A stretch of DNA of 64,000 nt, taken from the NCBI GenBank assembly GCA_963732775.1, contig CAVTAR010000004.1, positions 186,001 through 250,000 on the forward strand. The letters are read 5' to 3'. A program made the translations under genes and the position numbers. This stretch comes from CAVRQM01 sp963732775. GTDB taxonomy: Bacteria; Pseudomonadota; Alphaproteobacteria; Acetobacterales; Acetobacteraceae. The notes under the pieces were generated by a model that worked only from the letters and a program-made list of their open reading frames with translations, was not told where the DNA came from and ran no database searches. Numbering within the stretch: the first letter of the stretch is position 1; each line of letters begins with the position of its first letter. Shown in pieces: positions 58,836-64,000 of the stretch.

Positions 58836-58852
58836 ATGCTGCACCGTAGCAT
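58836..58852. promoter_or_regulatory. Candidate PhaR operator upstream of phaR
   Basis: ATGCT-GCACCGT-AGCAT is a 5-bp-arm dyad in the short space between the divergent small PHA ORF and phaR. PhaR repressors of alphaproteobacteria are known to bind TGC-rich sites and to autoregulate, so the position and composition fit. Confidence 0.35.
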
Positions 58853-58860
58853 GGTAGTCT

Positions 58861-59705
58861 GTGGGCAATAGACCTGATCGGGAACATGATGGCCAACTCT
58901 ATACCGACGACGCGCGCGCGGGGGGCGCTGGGGTGCCAGCGGCGGCCGACCCCGTGGCGGCGCGGGTGGTGGTCAAGAAATACGCCAACCGCCGCCTCTA
59001 CAACACCGAAAGCTCCAGCTACATCACGCTCGACACGCTGGCCGACATGGTGCGCGAGGGCCGCGACTTCGTGGTCTACGACGCCAAGACCGGCGACGAC
59101 ATCACCCGCGGCGTGCTGACGCAGATCATCGTCGAGGAGGAGAGCAAGGGCCGCGCGATGCTGCCGACCGCCTTCCTGCGCCAGCTCATCGGCTTCTACG
59201 GCGACAGCATGCAGGGCATCGTGCCCAGCTACCTGGAGCAGGCGATGGCCGAGCTTCGCCCGCCAGCAGGAGCAGATGCGCCGCGCCATGCAGCAGACGA
59301 TGGGGCGATGAACCCGTTCATCCCTTTCGGGGCATGGACGAGGTCGGCCGGCAGAACATGGCGATGATGGAACGGGCGATGAGCCTGTTCTCGCCGTTCT
59401 TCCGCGAGGGCGAGGGCGCCGGGCCTGCCGCCGTGTCGCCCAACGCCGGCGCTGCCGCCACGGAGGCGCCGCTCCACGATGCTTCGGCACCAGAAAGGCC
59501 GGCGCGCGACCTGGAGATGGCCGCCTTGCGTGCCGAGGTCAAGTCGCTGCGCGGACAGCTCGCCGACCTGCGGCCCGCGCCGCTGGCCAACGGCGCCACC
59601 GAGCTGCCGCGCGCCGCCCCCGAACCGGCCAGGCTCGGCCCGCTGGCGCCCTCGCCGGTCCCGCTGCCGGTCCCGCTGCCGGCCCCGCTGCGCGCGGCAA
59701 AGTGA
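58861..59705 (+). CDS. phaR: PHA synthesis repressor PhaR (frameshifted)
   Basis: The DNA-binding PHB_acc_N domain is intact: VVVKKYANRRLYNTESSSYI, TLDTLADMVREGRDFVVYDA, KTGDDITRGVLTQIIVEEES. The first PHB accumulation domain follows: MLPTAFLRQLIGFYGDSMQG. Then an extra base near 59249, and further shifts near 59308 and 59330, break ASFARQQEQMRRAMQQ and MNPFIPFGAMDEVGRQNMAM. The last part (RAMSLFSPFFREGEGAG and a Pro-rich end) is in frame to TGA 59703-59705. GTG 58861 is one start; ATG 58886 with a further shift is the alternative. PhaR binds PHB granules and represses phasin genes when no polymer is present. Confidence 0.88.
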
Positions 59706-59719
59706 GGCGGGCCCGCCGC

Positions 59720-60436
59720 TCAGGCCGCGACCTGCACGCCCTCGGGATCGAGCCGGTAGCCGCCGCCCTCGGTCACCAGCAGCCGGGCATTCGACGGGTC
59801 GGGCTCGATCTTCTGCCGCAGCCGGTAGATGTGGGTCTCCAGCGTGTGCGTCGTGACCGCCGCGTTGTAGCCCCACACCTCGTTCAGCAGCACCTGCCGC
59901 GGCACCGGCCGGGTGCCGGCGCGATACAGGAACTTCAGGATCGCCGCTTCCTTCTCCGTCAGGCGGATGCGCCGGTTGCGCGCCGGCTCCTGCAGCAGCT
60001 TGGCCGCCGGGCGGAACGTGTAGGGGCCGATGCTGAACACCGCGTCCTCGCTGTTCTCGAAGATGCGCAGCTGCGCCCGCAGGCGGGCCAGCAGCTCGGC
60101 GAGGCGGAATGGCTTGGCGATGTAGTCGTTGGCGCCCGAATCGAGTCCGCGCACGATGTCGGCCTCGTCGTCCGAGCCGGTCAGCATGATGATCGGCACC
60201 TTCACGCCCTGCCGCCGCCAGCGCGCGCACAGGTCGCGCCCGTCGCCGTCCGGCAGCCCCACGTCCAGGATGATGGCGTCGAACCGGGCCTCGCGCGCGC
60301 CCAGCCGGCGGTCGGCCTCGGCCGCCGTCTCGGCCTCCGCGGCGACGAACTCGCCTTCCACCGCGAGCTGCTCGGAGAGCATGGCCCGCAGGGCGCCGTC
60401 GTCGTCCACGATGAGTATGGGGCGTTCGCCCGCCAT
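59720..60436 (-). CDS. OmpR-family response regulator
   Basis: 238 residues from ATG 60436 with AAAGGAA upstream. The receiver domain has ILIVDDDGALRAML, phosphoacceptor Asp in IILDVGLPDGDGRDL and Lys in DYIAKPFRLAEL. The winged helix has RRIRLTEKEAAILKFLYRAG, LLNEVWGYNAAVTTHTLETH and IYRLRQKIEPD. It closely resembles the PetR-type regulators of alphaproteobacteria. No histidine kinase lies next to it, so the partner must be elsewhere. The 291 nt before ribA contain its promoter region and no visible gene. Confidence 0.92.
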   Translation of the reverse strand: MAGERPILIVDDDGALRAMLSEQLAVEGEFVAAEAETAAEADRRLGAREARFDAIILDVGLPDGDGRDLCARWRRQGVKVPIIMLTGSDDEADIVRGLDSGANDYIAKPFRLAELLARLRAQLRIFENSEDAVFSIGPYTFRPAAKLLQEPARNRRIRLTEKEAAILKFLYRAGTRPVPRQVLLNEVWGYNAAVTTHTLETHIYRLRQKIEPDPSNARLLVTEGGGYRLDPEGVQVAA

Positions 60437-60727
60437 CTGCGTGTTCCTTTCCCGCGCCGCCCTGCCGAGGTGCGGCCGGCACTGTGACCCGTGGCGCGAG
60501 CACACGATTGGGTGTGCTCACTCGTCCGTGCTCCAACGCAGTCGGGATGGTGCGCGCCGTGCTGCCCGCGAACAAGCCGCGCACAATTTCGTGAGGCGAG
60601 GCGTGCCGCCGCTCGCGCCCGGCGAGGCCCGGCGTCGGCGGGCTCCGGTCCCCAGGGGCCGCCTGCCACCCTATATGGCTTTGGCGCGGGCATCGTGACG
60701 CCCGCGAGCGCACGGAGAGGTCGGCCG

Positions 60728-61879
60728 ATGGCGTCCCTGAAACCGGCTGCCGGCACCGAGGCCGCCGCCTCCGCGGGCCAGCATGTCACCGTGGCCGGCG
60801 AGGGCGCCGGGCGGCGGGCGGTCGGCCACGCGCTCGCCGACCTGCGGCGCGGGCTGCCCTGCGTCGTCATGGCGGCGGGCGGGCGGATCGCGGCGGCGCC
60901 GGCCGAGACCGTCGACGCGCGCGGGCTCGCGGAGCTGCGCGCGCTGCTCGGCGGCGCGCCGCCCTGGCTGCTGCTGGCGCCGAGCCGCGCCGGCGTGCTC
61001 GCGGGCCTGGAGGAGCCGGCCGGGGAGGTGGCCGCGCTGGCGCTCGACCCCGCGCTGCTGCAGCCGGCGACGCTGCGGGCACTCGCCGACCCGAGCCTGC
61101 CGCAGCCGCACCTCCGGCCGGCCCTCGCTGTGGTGGCCGCGCCGCCCGGTGCGCTCGCCTGCCTGGCGCTGGCCAAGCGGGCGCGACTGCTGCCGGCGAT
61201 GCTGGCCGGGCCGATGCCCGAGGGTCGCGACGCCGGCGAGGCCGTCGCCGTCGCGGCGGACGAGGCGGTCCTGGCCGGGGCCGACGACACCGCCGCGCTG
61301 GCGCGGGTCGCCGAGGCCGCGGTGCCGCTGGCCGACGCGCCCGACAGCCGGGTGGTGGCGTTCCGCGGCGGCGCGGACGGCCTGGAGCACCTCGCCGTGC
61401 TGGTGGGCCGGCCGGAGGCTGCGCCGCAGCCGCTGGTTCGCGTCCATTCGGAGTGCTTCACCGGCGACCTGCTCGGCAGCCTGCGCTGCGACTGCGGCCC
61501 GCAACTGCGCGGCGCCATCCGCCGCATGGCCGACGAGGGGGCTGGGGTTCTCCTCTATCTGGCGCAGGAGGGGCGCGGCATCGGCCTCGTGAACAAGCTG
61601 CGCGCCTACGCCCTGCAGGATCGCGGCATGGACACGCTGGACGCCAACCGGGCGCTCGGCTGGGGCGCCGACGAGCGTGACTACGCGGTGGCCGCGGCCA
61701 TGCTGCGGCTGCTGGGCGTGGCGCGGGTGCGGCTGCTGACCAACAACCCCCGCAAGGTCTCTGCCCTGGCACGCGGCGGCATCGAGGTGGCCCGCGTGTC
61801 GCACCTGTTCGCGAGCAACGGAGTGAACGACACCTACCTGGCGACCAAGGTGGCCCGATTCGGGCACTTGGCGGACTGA
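60728..61879 (+). CDS. ribA: GTP cyclohydrolase II with degenerate N-terminal domain
   Basis: 383 residues from ATG 60728 (GGAGAGG upstream). The C-terminal half is a canonical GTP cyclohydrolase II: VRVHSECFTGDLLGSLRCDC (zinc cysteines C-x10-C-x-C), LYLAQEGRGIGLVNKLRAYA, NRALGWGADERDYAVAAAML, LTNNPRKVSALARGGIEV. The N-terminal half looks like a worn-down DHBP synthase domain with no obvious active-site acidic cluster, as in other alphaproteobacterial RibA proteins. It opens GTP to the first riboflavin precursor, linking it with ribF elsewhere in the window. The stop starts a run of GACTGAGCGC repeats. Confidence 0.93.
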   Translation: MASLKPAAGTEAAASAGQHVTVAGEGAGRRAVGHALADLRRGLPCVVMAAGGRIAAAPAETVDARGLAELRALLGGAPPWLLLAPSRAGVLAGLEEPAGEVAALALDPALLQPATLRALADPSLPQPHLRPALAVVAAPPGALACLALAKRARLLPAMLAGPMPEGRDAGEAVAVAADEAVLAGADDTAALARVAEAAVPLADAPDSRVVAFRGGADGLEHLAVLVGRPEAAPQPLVRVHSECFTGDLLGSLRCDCGPQLRGAIRRMADEGAGVLLYLAQEGRGIGLVNKLRAYALQDRGMDTLDANRALGWGADERDYAVAAAMLRLLGVARVRLLTNNPRKVSALARGGIEVARVSHLFASNGVNDTYLATKVARFGHLAD

Positions 61880-61936
61880 GCGTGGCCCGACTGAGCGCGG
61901 ACTGAGCGCCGACTGAGCGCCGACTGAGCGCGGATT
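61874..61936. repeat. Stop-codon-containing tandem repeat after ribA
   Basis: About five degenerate copies of GACTGAGCGC, the first including the ribA stop TGA (61877-61879), fill the space before the convergent dgt stop at 61946. There is no hairpin of note. Confidence 0.8.
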
Positions 61937-61945
61937 AGGCTGCCG

Positions 61946-63127
61946 CTACCCCGACACGCCCAGGTCGGTCAGCCGCGCGTATTCCTGGCGCGCGAAGCGG
62001 TCGGTCATGCCGGCCACGTAGTCGCACACCGTCGCCGCCGCGCGCGCCGTGCCGGGCGCGTCGCCGGCATGGCGGCGCCATTCGTCCGGCAGCAGCGGCG
62101 GCTCGTCGTGCAGCAGCCTGAACAGCGCCGCCGTCAGCCGCCGCGCCTTGGCGGTCATGCGGTTGACGCGCCAGTGCCGGTACAGCCGCTCGAACAGGAA
62201 CGCCTTGATGCGCGCGTTCGCCTCCGCCGCGGTCGCGCTGAACGCCACCACCGGGGCGCGGGCGCGCCGGATCGCGTCCGCGCCGTCGGGCTCCAGGGCG
62301 GCGATGCGGCGGCGCAATTCCGCCACCAGGTCCGTCACCAGCGCGTCGATCACCCGGCGGATCGTCTCGTGGCGCAGCCGCGCCTCCGAGATGTCCGCGC
62401 GCAATCCCCGCGCCTCGGCCAGCGCCGGCCCCACGATCGGCAGCCCGGCGAGGTCCTCGGGCCCGATCAGCCCGGCCCGCCAGCCGTCGTCCAGGTCGTG
62501 GCTGTGATAGGCCACGTCGTCCGCCAGCGCCGCCACCTGCGCCTCGGCTGAGGCGAACGTGGCGAGGTCGAGCGGGTACGCGCGGTCGTACTCGGCGACG
62601 TAGGCGGCCGGCGTCGCCACCGGCCCGTTGTGCTTGGCCAGGCCCTCCAGCGTCTCCCAGGTCAGGTTCAGCCCGTCGAAGGCGGCGTAGCGGCGCTCCA
62701 GCAGCGTCACCACCCGGAACGACTGGGCGTTGTGGTCGAAGCCGCCGAACGGCCGCATCCCGTCGGCCAGCGCCTCCTCGCCGGCGTGGCCGAACGGCGG
62801 GTGGCCCAGGTCGTGGGCGAGGGCCAGCGCCTCGGCGAGGTCTTCGTCGAGCGCCAGCTCGCGCGCCGCCGAGCGGGCGATCTGCGCCACCTCCAGGCTG
62901 TGGGTCAGCCGCGTGCGGTAGAAGTCGCCCTCGTGGCTGACGAACACCTGGGTCTTGTACTGCAGCTTGCGGAACCCCGCGCTGTGGACGATGCGGTCGC
63001 GGTCGCGCTGCCAGGGGCTGCGGGTCGCACTCTCAGGCTCGGCGTGGCGGCGCGGGCGCGCGGTCTCCGGCCGGACCGCCCAGGGGGCCCGTCCGGCAAG
63101 GGCGTGTGTTGCAGGTGGCAAGACCAT
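61946..63127 (-). CDS. dgt: Deoxyguanosinetriphosphate triphosphohydrolase-like protein
   Basis: 393 residues. HD-domain metal site: GDFYRTRLTHSLEVAQIARS (H), LALAHDLGHPPFGHAGEEAL (HD), QVAALADDVAYHSHDLDDGW (D). The N-terminal SATRSPWQRDRDRIVHSAGF, then RKLQYKTQVF, is the conserved dGTPase entry motif. It hydrolyses dNTPs to nucleoside and triphosphate, controlling dNTP pools; the length and motifs fit the 'dGTPase-like type 2' group of alphaproteobacteria. ATG with CAT at 63125-63127. Convergent with ribA across a repeat tract. Confidence 0.95.
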   Translation of the reverse strand: MVLPPATHALAGRAPWAVRPETARPRRHAEPESATRSPWQRDRDRIVHSAGFRKLQYKTQVFVSHEGDFYRTRLTHSLEVAQIARSAARELALDEDLAEALALAHDLGHPPFGHAGEEALADGMRPFGGFDHNAQSFRVVTLLERRYAAFDGLNLTWETLEGLAKHNGPVATPAAYVAEYDRAYPLDLATFASAEAQVAALADDVAYHSHDLDDGWRAGLIGPEDLAGLPIVGPALAEARGLRADISEARLRHETIRRVIDALVTDLVAELRRRIAALEPDGADAIRRARAPVVAFSATAAEANARIKAFLFERLYRHWRVNRMTAKARRLTAALFRLLHDEPPLLPDEWRRHAGDAPGTARAAATVCDYVAGMTDRFARQEYARLTDLGVSG

Positions 63128-63161
63128 GCAGCCGCCAGGTACACGCAGCGCGCGTGACCCT

Positions 63162-63932
63162 TCAATCCGGGGCCACCGCCCGCAGCAGGAAATGCGCCTC
63201 GCCGAGATAGCCGAGCTCCCGGCTCCAGACGCGCAGGATCTCCGCCCGCGCCCAGCCGGCGTCGCGGGCCAGGCGCAGCACGTCCCAGCCGATTGCGTGG
63301 GTGGCCGTGGCGCTCAGCCGGCCCGTGCCGGCCCGCCCGTCGCGCCACAGCGTCGCCGGCGCGTCGGGGTGGAGCGGCAGGCTCGCCAGTAGCGTGGCGG
63401 CGGGTGCTGCGGCCTGCCGCCACGCCGCCAGCAGGGCCGGAACCGAGGCCGCGCGATGCAGCACGTCCGCCGCGATCAGCAGGTCCGCGCTCGCCGCAGC
63501 GGCCTCAAGCGCGTCGGCGGCCGTGAGGTCGGCGACGTGCAGGGTCTCGCCGGCCAGCGCGCGCATCCGGCGATGCAGCGGCATCTCCGGGCCGAACAGC
63601 AGCAGCCGCGACCACGGCCGCAGCCCGCCCGGGCCGAGGGCTGCGTGCAGCAGCACGCGCGCGCTCGCCGGCAGGCGATCCTCGCAGTCGCACGCCTGGC
63701 CCGCCGCCCAATTGGGCCGCCCCGGCCTTGCGGCGGTGGCGAACACCGCGCGGCGCAGGCACGGTGCGCACGTGCCCTCGTGCGGCCAACTGGCCAGGTG
63801 CCCGGCCATCCGGGCCTCGGCGCGCCGGCGGGCATCGAGGGCCGCCCGGTTGCGGTCGGCGTCGGCCAGGTACTCGGCCTGCGAGACGAAGTGCTCGCCA
63901 GGCAGCGGCGGCACCAGCCCGGGGCGGTTCAC
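63162..63932 (-). CDS. Class I SAM methyltransferase of the glycan-associated type
   Basis: 256 residues from GTG 63932. The N-terminus has two cysteine pairs, GTCAPCLRRAVF and GQACDCEDRLP, which match the zinc-like header found in methyltransferases of surface-polysaccharide clusters. The SAM fold is visible as RLLLFGPEMPLHRRMRALAG, ETLHVADLTAADALEAAAAS and DLLIAADVLHRAASVPALLA, ending GYLGEAHFLLRAV. A methyl donor role on a sugar or lipid is inferred. GTGA couples it to the preceding gene, which looks like a glycosyltransferase. Confidence 0.75.
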   Translation of the reverse strand: MNRPGLVPPLPGEHFVSQAEYLADADRNRAALDARRRAEARMAGHLASWPHEGTCAPCLRRAVFATAARPGRPNWAAGQACDCEDRLPASARVLLHAALGPGGLRPWSRLLLFGPEMPLHRRMRALAGETLHVADLTAADALEAAAASADLLIAADVLHRAASVPALLAAWRQAAAPAATLLASLPLHPDAPATLWRDGRAGTGRLSATATHAIGWDVLRLARDAGWARAEILRVWSRELGYLGEAHFLLRAVAPD

Positions 63933-64000
63933 CGCGGCGGCCCCCAGGGCTCGGCGACGGTCGCGCGCGCCCGCCGGGCCAGGGTCGCCGGGTCGCCGAT
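63929..64000 (-). CDS. C-terminal end of a probable glycosyltransferase (runs out of the window)
   Basis: The last 24 codons on the minus strand read DPATLARRARATVAEPWGPP and stop at TGA 63931-63929, overlapping the next start (GTGA). The composition resembles the tail of GT4 glycosyltransferases, where a residue-counting helix 'lg..Ar.tv...ws' ends the protein. Only a fragment is present, so the assignment is tentative. Confidence 0.4.
   Translation of the reverse strand: MGDPATLARRARATVAEPWGPPR

Noticed and set aside
60437..60727. Possible riboswitch (FMN) before ribA
   Set aside because: I looked for the conserved FMN-element stems and found none; only GC-rich sequence without a clear multi-stem pattern is visible.

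Overview
The window is GC-rich DNA (roughly 70% G+C by eye) from an alphaproteobacterium, most likely Rhodospirillales/Acetobacteraceae. Pointers are the FYDLN_acid (TIGR02300) gene beside aroA-cmk, an alphaproteobacterial direct-repeat LexA box (GTTC-N7-GTTC) in front of imuAB, a PhaR/PhaC/AtoB polyhydroxyalkanoate locus, a class II-like EPSP synthase, and frequent GTG/TTG starts. No rRNA, CRISPR array, transposase or prophage gene was seen. One tRNA gene (Thr, anticodon UGU) is present.

Layout. 1-6.2 kb: sugar-kinase remnant, zinc alcohol dehydrogenase, YflT-type stress protein, small secreted protein, tRNA-Thr with a tandem-repeat upstream flank, secreted HSL-type hydrolase, DegP-like protease. 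6.2-12.7 kb: MmeI-type restriction-methyltransferase (frameshifted), a PIN toxin-antitoxin pair, and the SOS mutagenesis pair imuA-imuB under a LexA-type promoter. 12.7-15.7 kb: hybrid histidine kinase plus single-domain receiver. 15.8-17.3 kb: duplicated SnoaL-like secreted protein running into an HxlR regulator. 17.3-21.3 kb: dnaJ, dnaK, grpE. 21.4-22 kb: vapBC. 22.3-25.7 kb: acetate kinase and phosphoketolase, which together turn sugar phosphates into acetate and ATP. 25.8-27.2 kb: two membrane proteins. 27.4-31.2 kb: miaB-phoH-ybeY-corC, all riddled with single-base insertions. 31.2-34.1 kb: lower-GC insert with a c-type cytochrome and a SnoaL-like protein. 34.2-39.4 kb: a 1228-residue regulator (degenerate receiver, OmpR-type DNA-binding domain, degenerate cyclase domain, AAA ATPase, helical repeats) divergent from a secreted three-repeat protein and a Crp/Fnr regulator. 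39.6-44.6 kb: omega-aminotransferase, GST, compact OpgH, and a D-threonine-aldolase-like protein that lacks its catalytic residues. 44.7-51.1 kb: ribF, FYDLN_acid, aroA, cmk, glycosyltransferase, thrS. 51.1-55.4 kb: di-haem peroxidase-like protein and AraC regulator lying between thrS and infC (infC uses an ATA start). 55.4-59.7 kb: quinone reductase-like gene and the PHA locus (atoB, phaC-like, small ORF, phaR), again indel-rich. 59.7-64 kb: OmpR-type regulator, ribA, dgt, a glycan-associated methyltransferase and the end of a probable glycosyltransferase.

Three themes recur. (1) Frameshifts are patchy, nearly always +1 insertions, and concentrated at about 27.86-31.15 kb and 56.0-59.35 kb while neighbours are clean, so sequence error is the simplest explanation. 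(2) Short tandem duplications (10-19 nt) sit at gene boundaries: before tRNA-Thr, ribF and aroA, and across the stop codons of the aminotransferase and ribA. (3) Usual partners are missing from several conserved clusters: dnaE2 after imuB, rpsA after cmk, rpmI-rplT after infC, lnt after corC, phaB after atoB. The best candidate for something undescribed is the 34.2-38.7 kb unit: a large signal-integrating regulator with two degenerate sensor domains facing a secreted triple-repeat protein across an intergenic region with two dyad symmetries.
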